A DNA stretch of 64,000 nt from Streptomyces filamentosus (lineage in GTDB: Bacteria; Actinomycetota; Actinomycetes; Streptomycetales; Streptomycetaceae). The first letter of the stretch is position 1; every line of letters starts with the position of its first letter. Below are positions 33,441-41,650 of this stretch, in pieces. The stretch covers positions 1,612,001 through 1,676,000 of the forward strand of contig NZ_BNBE01000002.1 in the NCBI RefSeq assembly GCF_014654895.1, written 5' to 3'. The translations under genes were made by a program, and so were the position numbers. Under the pieces are notes generated by a model that was given only the letters and a program-made list of their open reading frames with translations, did no database searches and was not told where the DNA came from.

Positions 33441-33776
33441 CTAGTCGCGCTCGCACGGGATCTTGGAGGCGATCACGTGTTCCAGTTCCGTCATGGTGCG
33501 ATGGAAGGCGGCTTCCAGGTCGACTCCGTAGAGCTTGGCGATGACGAGTACGGACCAGAGGCAGTCGGCGAGCTCGTGGTCCAGGGCGTCCGGGCCTCCG
33601 CGCGCCTTCCGGGCTCCTTCCTGGGCCATCACGAGCTTCGCGAGGTCGCCTACGTCGCCGACGAAGCCGAGCATGAACTCCTCCCTGGTCCAGACCCGAC
33701 CGCGCTCGTGCAGGTTCATCCGGTCGTAGAGTGCGTGGATGCTCATGGCCCTCTGGCCCAGCTCGTCAAGGCTCAC
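33441..33776 (-). CDS. MazG-like nucleotide pyrophosphohydrolase
   Basis: A 111-residue protein; GTG 33776 follows AGGAGG. The all-alpha NTP-PPase motifs are EEFMLGFVGDVGDLAKLV (ExxxxxxGDxxD, variant of EExxE) and DHELADCLWSVLVIAKLYG (ExxD). The usual first EExxE is partly replaced, so activity is likely but not certain. Such enzymes remove pyrophosphate from aberrant NTPs. It overlaps nothing but lies between the anti-sigma-like gene and a divergent Nudix remnant. Confidence 0.8.
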   Translation of the reverse strand: MSLDELGQRAMSIHALYDRMNLHERGRVWTREEFMLGFVGDVGDLAKLVMAQEGARKARGGPDALDHELADCLWSVLVIAKLYGVDLEAAFHRTMTELEHVIASKIPCERD

Positions 33777-33872
33777 CGGGGCCTCCTGTCTCCTGCTGCT
33801 CGGGACGCTCGACCCAGCCGATCCTGCCAGAGCGAACTGCCAACCAACCACGGCTGCTTGAAGGTTGATGTG

Positions 33873-34118
33873 ATGACAGAGAAGGCCACCAAGGAGAAGG
33901 TGATCGTTTACGTGGTACGTGAAGGCCGGCTTCTGGTCTTCCGGCACGTCGACTACAGCTTCGAGAAGGTCGGGGTCCAGGTTCCGGCGGGCAGCATCCG
34001 ATCAGGTGAGTCGCCGGAGGCTGCCGCCTTGCGGGAGGCCGGGGAGGAGACGGGGCTGAGCAGCTTCTCGATCGTGCGGAAGCTGGGGATCGCCACGTAC
34101 GACATGTCGCCGTTCTGG
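33873..34118 (+). pseudogene. Nudix gene truncated after the Nudix box
   Basis: ATG 33873 opens a good Nudix N terminus: KVIVYVVREGRLLVFRH, then PAGSIRSGESPEAAALREAGEETGLS, a perfect Gx5Ex7REUxEExGU box, and KLGIATYDMSPF. After base 34118 the frame loses all resemblance, and sequence of a GNAT begins in another frame. The open frame runs on to 34550 but as low-complexity Pro/Arg/Ser. A deletion has joined two genes here. Confidence 0.7.
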
Positions 34119-34126
34119 CCCACCAC

Positions 34127-34384
34127 GTGGCGTCCGCGCCGCACCTCGGCCACCTCGGCGGGGTGCGTTCGGCGGACGAGTCCTGGCAGATCCGGCGGGC
34201 GGAGTGCCGCGCCTGGCTGGACGAGTCCCACGCGAAGATCCTCACCATCCGCGACCACGACCGGCTCCTGGGCTACGCCTTCGTACGAGTCATCGCGGCG
34301 GCCGGCTCGTGGAAGCTCGACGACCGTGTCGGCGCCCTGGAGACCCTGGTCGTGGCCGCCGACGCCCGAGGGCGCGGCCCCTGA
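34127..34384 (+). pseudogene. GNAT acetyltransferase fragment
   Basis: Frame with SADESWQIRRAECRAWLDES, KILTIRDHDRLLGYAFVRV and a motif A beginning ALETLVVAADARGRG, where the stop replaces the expected continuation (usually RGRGxGxxLL). Both the N terminus and the C-terminal third of a normal GNAT are missing. It is joined to the Nudix fragment upstream. Confidence 0.65.
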
Positions 34385-34407
34385 CACCTCCACCGGTGTG
34401 TGGCCGT

Positions 34408-34590
34408 GTGGCTCCGGGCGCGGACCTGGCGACGGCGTGGATCGATCTCTCGTGCACGCAGTGCCCGGCGCAGCCGGGGCAGCCGGGGCAGCGGTGCGTG
34501 GTCCAGTACAGCAACGGGGCGAGCGCGGAGGCGAAGATCCCCCATCGTGAACGGGTCCTGGTGGCGAAGGAGGCAGCGGCACCGAGGTGA
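34408..34590 (+). CDS. small zinc-finger-like protein
   Basis: About 60 residues: GADLATAWIDLSCTQCPAQP, then a further Cys after QPGQ and PHRERVLVAK. The CxxCxAxPGxxC...HxxR spacing resembles short zinc fingers seen in Streptomyces and their phages. The start (GTG 34408 or 34396) has no clear ribosome binding site. It may be the tail of an older gene. Confidence 0.4.
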   Translation: MAPGADLATAWIDLSCTQCPAQPGQPGQRCVVQYSNGASAEAKIPHRERVLVAKEAAAPR

Positions 34591-34640
34591 GGTGCGGTGA
34601 GGGCGGGGCTGTCGCGCTCACCGCCCTCACGTTGGCGTCG

Positions 34641-35384
34641 TCAGGCCTTCCGCTTCTTCGCCCACACCCGGGCCGGGTGCATAGAGGCCAACTCGTCGTT
34701 GGGCGTGGGTGTGGGCGGCGGCCAGGAGAACGCCTCGGTGGTCGGCCACAGCCTCAGCTGCTGCCCGTTCTCTCCGTATCGGGCGATCTCGTAGCCCGGC
34801 TCCAGACGCAGTGAGGTGAACTGCACGGCAAGAGCGCCGGTGCGCAGGATGACCGAGTAGCCGTTGGTCTTCCCGCCGATCCTGCGGCCGTGGAAGGTCC
34901 CCCACTCGTGCTGATGCTCGTCGCCGGGTGGTTCGACGTACAGGGCTCGGGCTGTGGTGCGGCGCATGGACGGCTGGCCGTGACGGTGCAGCTGGAGGTA
35001 GTCGGCGCGCGGGATCATCGTCAGGTCATCGAGCACGCTCGACTGCACCATCATCATCGACGTCTTCATGGCCCACGTGGCGAGGGCGGTCTGCTCATCG
35101 GCGCCAAGAGTCACGGGTCGTCCGAGCATCACGTGGTACAGGAACGGCTGAACCCTCTGCTCAATGTCAGACATCCAGACGTTGTTGCAGGTGGAGCAGA
35201 CGCATTTGACGGTGGCGGTGGCGAACAGCTCGGCGATCTGCCGATACTCGCCTTGTTTGGTGCGGATGGTGCGGGTGCCGCCCGCCTTCGCGAACTTCTC
35301 TGGAGCCTGGCGCCGCAGCCACTGCGGCAGCACGTGCTCACGGCTGCCCGCCTTCTCCCCGCAGAACACGCAGGTGTTGGCCAT
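34641..35384 (-). CDS. HNH-like zinc-binding protein, putative endonuclease
   Basis: A 247-residue protein; ATG 35384 has GGGGGGAG six bases upstream. The N terminus reads MANTCVFCGEKAGSREHVLP, and about 50 residues later KCVCSTCNNVWMSDIE. Two CxxC pairs with EHV.P and CNN.W between or after them are the layout of HNH-type zinc-bound beta-beta-alpha nucleases, with EH in place of the DH dyad. The C-terminal half is unfamiliar. Possibly a restriction or mobile-element nuclease; activity is an inference. Confidence 0.68.
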   Translation of the reverse strand: MANTCVFCGEKAGSREHVLPQWLRRQAPEKFAKAGGTRTIRTKQGEYRQIAELFATATVKCVCSTCNNVWMSDIEQRVQPFLYHVMLGRPVTLGADEQTALATWAMKTSMMMVQSSVLDDLTMIPRADYLQLHRHGQPSMRRTTARALYVEPPGDEHQHEWGTFHGRRIGGKTNGYSVILRTGALAVQFTSLRLEPGYEIARYGENGQQLRLWPTTEAFSWPPPTPTPNDELASMHPARVWAKKRKA

Positions 35385-35642
35385 GTCGACTCCCCCCGGA
35401 GGTCTGGATGAGGGGGAAAGCGTATCGACCGACCCCCAGGAGACGACTGCGGCCACCGTCGCCGGGCTGATCGGCGCCGGCCTCCTGGTCCGCGCCGACG
35501 ACGTCCGGTACAGCCTCCGCCTCACCGACGCCGACGACGCCAGAACCTACTGATACGCCTCATGGCAGAACCACTAACATCCAGTGGCAGACTCCACTGC
35601 CCCCTCCGCGGCAGGCGACACGCGAAAAGGAGCCCCTCAGCA

Positions 35643-36119
35643 CTACGCCGAGGGCCACGCGTACTGGCTGTAGGGGATGCCGTCGGCGATGTGCTGCATC
35701 GCGACCGCGAGGTACGGCGGCATCGGCTCGGGCAGCGCCGCCGTCTTGTGCCAGGCCCATCCCTCGCATTTGTCCGGCTCCGGGTTGCCGATCGTGCCGT
35801 GCCACCGGTCTGCCTCGAAGAAGAACGCGATGCGCGGGTCGCCGGCGTGCGTTGATACGTGGTGCATCAAGTGCACGAACCGGACGTCGGCCGGGTCGAC
35901 GGTGGCGCCGGTTTCCTCAGCGAACTCGCGGGCAGCCGCCAGGGCGGCGGGCTCGTCCTCCTCCATGAGCCCGGCCGGCACCTGGAACAGGCCAGGGAAT
36001 ACGCGCTGCGACTCCACGCGGCGGCCCATGAGTATCTCGTCGCCCTGGCGGACGATCAGGTGCACGTCCGCGTAGTGCGCAGCGTACGAGCGGCCGGACG
36101 AGGCGGTCTTCTGCGGCAT
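35643..36119 (-). CDS. Nudix hydrolase
   Basis: A 158-residue single-domain Nudix protein. ATG 36119 has AAGGGAG upstream and overlaps the stop of the nucleotidyltransferase gene (TGATG). The box is AGLMEEDEPAALAAAREFAEETGA; REFAEETG keeps the metal-binding Glu. It is preceded by YADVHLIVRQGDEILMGRR. It closely resembles the third domain of the 9644-11119 protein (LxxMHHVSTHAGDPRIAFFF against the HxxxMREHPSDPPRIQLFF stretch), so these share ancestry. Substrate unknown. Confidence 0.9.
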   Translation of the reverse strand: MPQKTASSGRSYAAHYADVHLIVRQGDEILMGRRVESQRVFPGLFQVPAGLMEEDEPAALAAAREFAEETGATVDPADVRFVHLMHHVSTHAGDPRIAFFFEADRWHGTIGNPEPDKCEGWAWHKTAALPEPMPPYLAVAMQHIADGIPYSQYAWPSA

Positions 36120-36739
36120 CAGTCTCCCTTCCCGTTCTGCAGGGTCTCGGCCCATGGGTGCGGGCCGTATGCGACAGAGAGCGCTTCGGCCAGCCACGCC
36201 GACGCCTCGCGGTCGAGGTGGGGCCGTACCTCGGTGAAGTCCTGTTCGTCCTTCGGCCGGGGCGCCTTCGCCTTGTAGAACAGCTGAACCTCCGGCGTCA
36301 GGTACGGCGTGCCGTCCGCGGCCGTCGTTCCGAGGCGGTCCAGCGGTCGGCGGACCCGGGCGTCGCGGCGGGACACCCAGGTCTCGCCGTCGGCTTCGTC
36401 GAGCATCACCTGGATCTGCCATGGTGCGTCGGGCCCAGGGCGGCACCACACGTCGTGGACACCGAACGGCAGCAGTTCCCCGCGGAGCCACGGCCGCAGA
36501 GTGCCTGGTGGGTCCGCAGCCCACAGCTCCCACCCGGCGAGGAGATCGTGCACGGCGTACTGGTCCCGGCGCAGCAGCAGGACGTCGATGTCCTCGTGTT
36601 CCCGGAACGGGCGTCCTACGGCGAGCTCCACGGCGTATCCGCCGGCGATCCACCAGGGGCACGAGGTCTGCGAGAACAGGTCGACGACCTCGGCTAAGTG
36701 CGCGGGTTCCCAGCTCTGTCCGGACCGCTCCTGTGGCAT
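36119..36739 (-). CDS. nucleotidyltransferase-fold protein (aminoglycoside/lincosamide NTase-like)
   Basis: A 206-residue protein with WWIAGGYAVELAVGRPFREH followed by EDIDVLLLRR. This is the GG(Y)(A) plus DxD (EDIDV) signature of the pol-beta-type antibiotic nucleotidyltransferases such as the LinB/ANT groups. It is coupled to the Nudix gene (TGATG overlap), an attractive pair in which one enzyme adds a nucleotide and the other may remove it. No antibiotic can be named. Confidence 0.8.
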   Translation of the reverse strand: MPQERSGQSWEPAHLAEVVDLFSQTSCPWWIAGGYAVELAVGRPFREHEDIDVLLLRRDQYAVHDLLAGWELWAADPPGTLRPWLRGELLPFGVHDVWCRPGPDAPWQIQVMLDEADGETWVSRRDARVRRPLDRLGTTAADGTPYLTPEVQLFYKAKAPRPKDEQDFTEVRPHLDREASAWLAEALSVAYGPHPWAETLQNGKGD

Positions 36740-36882
36740 CGTCCCGGTGCCTTCCTGTACGTGTCGTAGGGCATGACGGGGGAACGCTACCGCTCGCGCG
36801 CCGGGGACACGCCGGTACTGCGGGAGGCGACGAGCGCGGAAACCCGGATGCCCACCCGCCCCAGCACCCCTAGTCTCCGGTC

Positions 36883-37713
36883 ATGTCGACATCGAATCGT
36901 CTGCAGACGTCGCCCGAGATCGTCGCCTACTACGCCGCTGAGTACGACGAAGCCGACCGGCTCCATGCCACTGCGAGCGGACGTCTTGAACTGCTCCGCA
37001 CCCGGGAGCTTCTGCGCCGTCACCTCCCGGCGGCCCCCGGCCGGGTGCTTGATGTCGGTGGAGGGCCTGGCATCCATGCCCAGTGGCTCATCGAGGACGG
37101 CTACAGCGTCCACATCCTCGACCCGGTCCCCCGCCACCTCGAACAGGCCGCCGCTCACGCCCCCAGCTGCAGCACCGAACTCGGCGACGCCCGGCATCTG
37201 AACGCCCCCGGCGGCTCGTTCGATGCTGTCCTGTTGCTCGGCCCGCTGTACCACCTTGCGACCCGCGCCGACCGTGTACGTGCCCTCGCCGAGGCAGCCA
37301 GGGTCGTGAAGCCCGGCGGTCTGGTCGCCGCCGCCGGAATCAGCCGCTACAGCCTGCTCCAGGACTACACCGTCCATGCCGAGCTCACCCCCGAACTCCT
37401 TCACGGCGAGGTCGCCACCGTGCTGCGCACCGGCTCCTACGACGGCAGCCGGGGCTTCACCACCGCGCACTTCCACACGGCCGCCGAGCTTGCCGCCGAG
37501 GCCGCGGACGCCAGCTTGAGCGGGATCACCGTTGCTGGGATCGAAGGGCCCGGGTGGGCGTACCTCCGCGCGGCCGAACGCGTCGCTGGGGAAGCACTGC
37601 ACGGTTCACCGTTGCTGACCGGCGCCATCGAGACGGCCAGGCTGGCGGACGAGCTCTGCGAGTTCGCCGATTCCTCCGCGCACCTCCTCCTGACCGGCCG
37701 CGCCGTCATGTGA
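36883..37713 (+). CDS. class I SAM-dependent methyltransferase
   Basis: A 276-residue protein with EIVAYYAAEYDEADRL at the N terminus, motif I VLDVGGGPGIHA, acidic strand end ILDPVP and the post-II motif GPLYHLATRADRV; VVKPGGLVAAAGIS closes the fold. ATG 36883 is the only good start. Alone in orientation among its neighbours. Substrate unknown. Confidence 0.87.
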   Translation: MSTSNRLQTSPEIVAYYAAEYDEADRLHATASGRLELLRTRELLRRHLPAAPGRVLDVGGGPGIHAQWLIEDGYSVHILDPVPRHLEQAAAHAPSCSTELGDARHLNAPGGSFDAVLLLGPLYHLATRADRVRALAEAARVVKPGGLVAAAGISRYSLLQDYTVHAELTPELLHGEVATVLRTGSYDGSRGFTTAHFHTAAELAAEAADASLSGITVAGIEGPGWAYLRAAERVAGEALHGSPLLTGAIETARLADELCEFADSSAHLLLTGRAVM

Positions 37714-38041
37714 CACGGACCTGCCCCGGCCGCCGCTTCGTCGATGGCGGCGGCGATCGGCCGTCTGCCGTGACCCACTCCTCGCGGGTCTTGTCGACGA
37801 CCGTGATCGGCGTGCAGTCGAGCGCGCCGAGGATCAGTGGCACGGCCTCCGGGTCGGTGACCCGCGATTAGTGCTCGTCACCGTGCGTCTTGATGACCGC
37901 GTCCAGCGGGTCACCGGTAGTTGATCGACGTCCGGCCGTCCTTTCGTGCCCGTCCCCCTCCGTGAGACCTTGCCCCTCGTGTCCGCTGGTCTCGCAGGGG
38001 CCGAGGCGCAGCCGAGGATCGTCGATGGACGCGCGTACGCC
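37714..38041. other. 328-base region with a gene remnant
   Basis: On the minus strand from about 37868 to the stop at 37706 an open frame without a start reads PEAVPLILGALDCTPITVVD then KTREEWVTADGR. It looks like true protein but I do not recognise the family, so it is probably the C-terminal remnant of a lost gene. The rest holds nothing I can name. The heptose operon ends at 38042, so its terminator should lie here; I see no strong hairpin. Confidence 0.4.
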
Positions 38042-38614
38042 TCAGCCGGATGAGCGTAGAACGGTGTAGAGCGCTTCGGCCGTCGTCGGGCAGTGAGCGT
38101 CGGGGGGTTCAGACGGGCAGGTTCCGACGAGCGCGGTGCGCGTTCCGGCCGCTTGGCCGGCGGCGATGTCGCAAGGCGAGTCACCAACCGTCCACGACCG
38201 GCTGCAGTCCAGCCCGAGGTTGTGGGCCGCCTGGTAGAGCATGCCGGGAGCAGGTTTCCGGCACTCGCAGGTCCTGCGGTACTCGGGCACCGTGCCTTCG
38301 GGGTGGTGGGGACAGGCGTAGATGCCGTCAAGGCGAACTTTCTGGGCGGCGAGGAGTTCGGCAAGCCGCTCGTGCATCGCGTCCAGGGAACTTTCGGTGA
38401 AGAACCCACGGGCCACCCCGCTCTGGTTGGTGACAACGACGAGGGCCCATCCCGCGTGCTGGAGGGCACGCAGCGGCGCACCGATGCCCGGTTGGAGGAC
38501 GAGGTCGCCTGGGCGGGAAGGGTAGTGGCGGGGTTCGGTCAGAGTGCCGTCGCGATCGAGGAACACGGCCTTGCGTCGCCGGGCTCCAGCGGCGGCGGAC
38601 CGGGCATGTCTCAC
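38042..38614 (-). CDS. gmhB: D-glycero-beta-D-manno-heptose-1,7-bisphosphate 7-phosphatase
   Basis: A 190-residue HAD-IIIA phosphatase. It has AVFLDRDGTLTEP (DxDGT nucleophile loop), VVVTNQSGVARG (motif II), the zinc-binding CPHHPEG then CECRKPAPGM, and WTVGDSPCDIAAG (motif IV). This combination is specific for GmhB/HisB-N-type enzymes. It removes the C7 phosphate of heptose-1,7-bisphosphate between the kinase and adenylyltransferase steps of HldE. GTG 38614 overlaps the hldD stop. Last gene of the heptose operon. Confidence 0.93.
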   Translation of the reverse strand: MRHARSAAAGARRRKAVFLDRDGTLTEPRHYPSRPGDLVLQPGIGAPLRALQHAGWALVVVTNQSGVARGFFTESSLDAMHERLAELLAAQKVRLDGIYACPHHPEGTVPEYRRTCECRKPAPGMLYQAAHNLGLDCSRSWTVGDSPCDIAAGQAAGTRTALVGTCPSEPPDAHCPTTAEALYTVLRSSG

Positions 38615-39588
38615 CGGATCGCACGGCCGTGGAACGCCGTGAACAGGTCGGCGACGTGCGCTTCGATGGAATCAGCTGACTCGGTCGGCCTGTCGGGCAG
38701 GGCCTTGTCGAGCGCGGTCATGTCCGCGCAGGTGAAGTACTGGTAGGCGCCGGGCACAGGGTTCGGGACGAGTTCGACGTGCAGCGGCCTGCTGGTGGCC
38801 TGCCGGTGCAGCCGGGCGCACCACTGGGTGAGGTCGGCGAAGGTGACGGCGCAGCCCGCGCCGAGGTTGTAGACCGCGGCGGGCGCCGGGGGCTGGGCGG
38901 TGGCGAGGTGGACAAGGGTGGTGGTGAGGGTCTCGATGTGGATGTAGTCGCGGGCGGCGGTGAGGGAGTCGTCGAAGAGGCGGATGTGTCCGGTGCTCGC
39001 GGCCTGCTGCAGGAGCTGGGACAGGATCGAGGCCATGGGGCCCTTGTCGGTTTCGTCGGGGCCGAAGACGTTGGTGTAGCGCAGTCCGATCCAGTCGAGG
39101 CCGACCGTGTGGCGGGCACGCATGTGCTGGTCGAGCGTGAGCTTGGAGGCCGCGTAGGGATTGAGGGGGCCGGAGCAGCGGGAGGGGTCGGTGTCGGCGT
39201 CCTCGGCGATGGGCGTGCGGTGGTGCAGGGTGCCGTAGACGGAGTGGGAGGAGGCGTAGATCAGGCGGGCCCGGCCGGTGCGGCAGGCGTCGGCGAGGCG
39301 GAGCGGGCCGAGGGTGTTGGTCTCTTCCAGCTCGGGGCCAGCCGGGGCGCGGGTGGAGCTGTTGCCGGCCTGGTGGACGACCGTGGTGAAGCGGCCGGAT
39401 GCGATCTCGGCGAGGAGGGCTGGGTCGGCGAAGTCGCCGCGGCGCCAGTGGGCTGCGGCGGCGAGGTGGGCGGGGGTGGGGCGCAGGTCGACGGCGGTGA
39501 CGTGGTGGCCGGCGTGGTGGAAGGCGGTCACGGTGTGGCGGCCGATGAACCCGGCAGCCCCAGTGACCAGGACGTTTGCGGGGCTCAT
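38611..39588 (-). CDS. hldD: ADP-L-glycero-D-manno-heptose 6-epimerase-like SDR
   Basis: A 325-residue extended SDR. NAD(P) binding is at VLVTGAAGFIGRH; the active site has YASSHSVYG (Ser) and NPYAASKL (YxxxK). Specific similarity to HldD is seen in HQAGNSST, RYTNVFGPDETDKGPMAS (HldD has RYFNVYGPREGHKGSMAS), FDDSLTAARDYIHI and GAYQYFTCADMT (HldD GRYQAFTQADLT). It would convert ADP-D,D-heptose to ADP-L,D-heptose. Start and stop both overlap heptose genes (ATGA and GTGA). The call depends on remembered E. coli HldD motifs, which match well. Confidence 0.87.
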   Translation of the reverse strand: MSPANVLVTGAAGFIGRHTVTAFHHAGHHVTAVDLRPTPAHLAAAAHWRRGDFADPALLAEIASGRFTTVVHQAGNSSTRAPAGPELEETNTLGPLRLADACRTGRARLIYASSHSVYGTLHHRTPIAEDADTDPSRCSGPLNPYAASKLTLDQHMRARHTVGLDWIGLRYTNVFGPDETDKGPMASILSQLLQQAASTGHIRLFDDSLTAARDYIHIETLTTTLVHLATAQPPAPAAVYNLGAGCAVTFADLTQWCARLHRQATSRPLHVELVPNPVPGAYQYFTCADMTALDKALPDRPTESADSIEAHVADLFTAFHGRAIR

Positions 39589-41555
39589 CGGGTGCCTGCT
39601 TTCTGGGCGAGGTGCTGGATCCGGGTGGTCGTGGAGTGGCCTTCCAGGAAGGGCACGGTGACGACTTCGCCGCCCCAGCTCTCCACGAGGTCGGCCTCGG
39701 CGATCCGCCGGCCCGCGTAGTCGCCGCCCTTGACCCAGATGTCGGGGCGCAGTTCGGCCAGCACCTTCTCGGGAGTGTCCTCGGCGAAGACGAGGACGCC
39801 GTCGACGCAGTCCAGAGCGGTCAGCAGCGCGGCGCGCTCGCGCTCGCCGACGACCGGCCGGTCCGCGCCCTTGAGACGGTGTACGGAGGTGTCGGAGTTG
39901 ATGCACACGATCAGCACGTCGCCCAGGCGGCGGGCTTGGTCCAGCAGGGAGAGGTGTCCAGCGTGCAGGAGGTCGAAGCAGCCGCCCGCGCCGACGACCC
40001 TTCCACCCCGTGCCCGGACACGGGCGGCGAGCTCCAGCGGCCCCGTGGTGTCGGACGGGTAGTGGGTGGGTGGGGTGGTCAGGGAGGCGGGACCGCCGGC
40101 TTGGACGTAGTCGGTGGCGGCGTCGACGGCTGCGGCGATGGCGTGGGAGGGCAGGCGTCCGGCGGCGAGCGTCATGGCCGCGGTGACCGCGAGCTGGTCG
40201 CCGGCGCCGCACGTGTCTCCGGCGGCGGGCCGGGCCGGGACGGCCAGGGGGTGGCCGTCGGCGTCGGCGACCAGGACCGCGCCGTCGCGGCCGCGGGTGA
40301 CGGCCACCTGCTTGACGGGCCACGCGGCTAGCAGCTGGACGGCGCGGGCGGTGTCGCCCGCGAGGTCGCGCGGCCCGCCGTGTCCGGTGAAGTGGAGTGC
40401 TTCGTCGGTGTTCGGGACGGCCAGGGCCGTGCCCGGGGTGGGGGCGGTGCCCTTGGGGTGCGGGTCCCAGACCAGCGGCCGGCCGCCGGCCGCCGCGGTG
40501 AGGGCCTGGCGCAGGTCGTCGTGGGAGGTGATGCCGCGCCCGTAGTCGCAGACCAGGACGGCCGCGGCCTCGGTGAGCCGGGCGCGGGCCGGATCGGGCA
40601 GCGGCCCGAGCGGGAGCGGGTCGGCGTCCGTGTCGAAGCGGAGCAGGGTGCGGTCGGCGGCACGGATCCGGGTCTTGACCGGGGTGGTGCCGCTGGTGGC
40701 CAGGTCGATGACCTCGACGCCGGCTTCGTCCAGGAGGGCGCGCAGGTGCGCCCCGGGCCGGTCCTGTCCGATGCCGCAGACGAGGGTGACCTGCCAGCCG
40801 GGGGTGCGGGCGGCGAGGACGGCGGCGAGCCCGGCACCGCCGGGCCGGTCGGTGCTCCGGGCGCCGGCCAGAACGGGGGCGGGGGCTTCCGGGGAGAGCC
40901 GGTCGGCGGTGCCGGTGATGTCGCGGTCCAGGAGGACGTCGCCGACGATCACGAGCCGCTGTACGCCGGCCTCCTTTGTGCCGGTGGCGGGGGCCGCCGC
41001 GGTGATGCAGGTGTCGACGGCTGCGCACAGCAGGTGCACGGCGACCAGGTGGCATTCCTGGACGGTGGCGACCGCGGGCGCGTCCACGCACACGGCCTGG
41101 TCGCTCGCGTCGGCGAGCGGGTTGGGGGCCGGGCCGGTCAGTGCCCAGACGGTGAGGCCGAGTTCCCGGCCGGTCTGTGCGGCGGCGAGCACGTTGGGGC
41201 TGGTGCCGGACGTGGACAGCAGGAGCAGGACGTCGCCGGGGCGGCCGTGTGCGCGGACCTGCCGGGCGAAGACCTGCTCGGGGCCGTAGTCGTTGGTGAT
41301 GGCGGTGAGAGAGGAGGTGTCGGCGTGCAGCGCGATCGCGGACAGCGGTGCCCGCTCCGCCTGGTAGCGGCCGACGAGTTCGGAGGTCAGGTGCTGGGCT
41401 TCGGCCGCCGAGCCGCCGTTGCCCGCGACCAGCAGCCTCCCACCCGCGGGGAGCTTCTCGGCCAGCAGACGGCCCAAGGCCGTCAGACGGTCGGTGTCGA
41501 GCAGGGGTAACGCGGCGGTGAGCGCCTGTATGTGCGCGCGGCCCGGCAGGGTCAC
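39585..41555 (-). CDS. hldE: GmhA-HldE triple fusion: sedoheptulose-7-P isomerase / heptose-7-P kinase / heptose-1-P adenylyltransferase
   Basis: A 656-residue protein with three enzymes in pathway order. Residues 1-190: SIS isomerase (LLVAGNGGSAAEAQH at 41-55, LLSTSGTSPNVLAA near 112-125), as in GmhA. Residues 199-497: PfkB kinase (VIVGDVLLDRD at 202-212, DRPGGAG at 236-242, AAGDTCGAGDQLA at 444-456). Residues 513-650: cytidylyltransferase-like domain (GGCFDLLHAGHLSLL at 524-538, VKGGDYAG near 608-615, a GxxTTxxI-like end). HldE of Gram-negatives is kinase plus adenylyltransferase; the additional N-terminal GmhA is unusual. GTG 41555 has GAGGGAG upstream. Confidence 0.92.
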   Translation of the reverse strand: MTLPGRAHIQALTAALPLLDTDRLTALGRLLAEKLPAGGRLLVAGNGGSAAEAQHLTSELVGRYQAERAPLSAIALHADTSSLTAITNDYGPEQVFARQVRAHGRPGDVLLLLSTSGTSPNVLAAAQTGRELGLTVWALTGPAPNPLADASDQAVCVDAPAVATVQECHLVAVHLLCAAVDTCITAAAPATGTKEAGVQRLVIVGDVLLDRDITGTADRLSPEAPAPVLAGARSTDRPGGAGLAAVLAARTPGWQVTLVCGIGQDRPGAHLRALLDEAGVEVIDLATSGTTPVKTRIRAADRTLLRFDTDADPLPLGPLPDPARARLTEAAAVLVCDYGRGITSHDDLRQALTAAAGGRPLVWDPHPKGTAPTPGTALAVPNTDEALHFTGHGGPRDLAGDTARAVQLLAAWPVKQVAVTRGRDGAVLVADADGHPLAVPARPAAGDTCGAGDQLAVTAAMTLAAGRLPSHAIAAAVDAATDYVQAGGPASLTTPPTHYPSDTTGPLELAARVRARGGRVVGAGGCFDLLHAGHLSLLDQARRLGDVLIVCINSDTSVHRLKGADRPVVGERERAALLTALDCVDGVLVFAEDTPEKVLAELRPDIWVKGGDYAGRRIAEADLVESWGGEVVTVPFLEGHSTTTRIQHLAQKAGTR

Positions 41556-41603
41556 GGGTCAGCTCCCTCGAAGATCACGAACGAAGTGGGCAACGGTGCT
41601 GGA

Positions 41604-41645
41604 CCGGGGCGTCCGGCGGTGGCCGACCAGCGCCGGACGCCCCGG
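41604..41645. terminator. 15-bp perfect hairpin inside the operon
   Basis: 41604-41618 (ccggggcgtccggcg) pairs perfectly with 41631-41645 around a 12-base loop. It lies in the only gap (95 bases) between the hexapeptide/SGNH gene and the GmhA-HldE gene. There is no strong T-run after it, as usual for GC-rich actinobacterial terminators. It may uncouple the ADP-heptose supply genes from the upstream tailoring genes, either as a terminator or as an mRNA processing/stability element. Confidence 0.6.
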
Positions 41646-41650
41646 GGCTT

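Noticed and set aside
38779..39720. Long plus-strand ORFs opposite the heptose operon (also at 41753-43096, 43221-44930, 44824-46665)
   Set aside because: These are Gly/Val/Ala-rich mirror frames caused by third-position GC bias; the minus-strand frames carry complete enzyme motifs.
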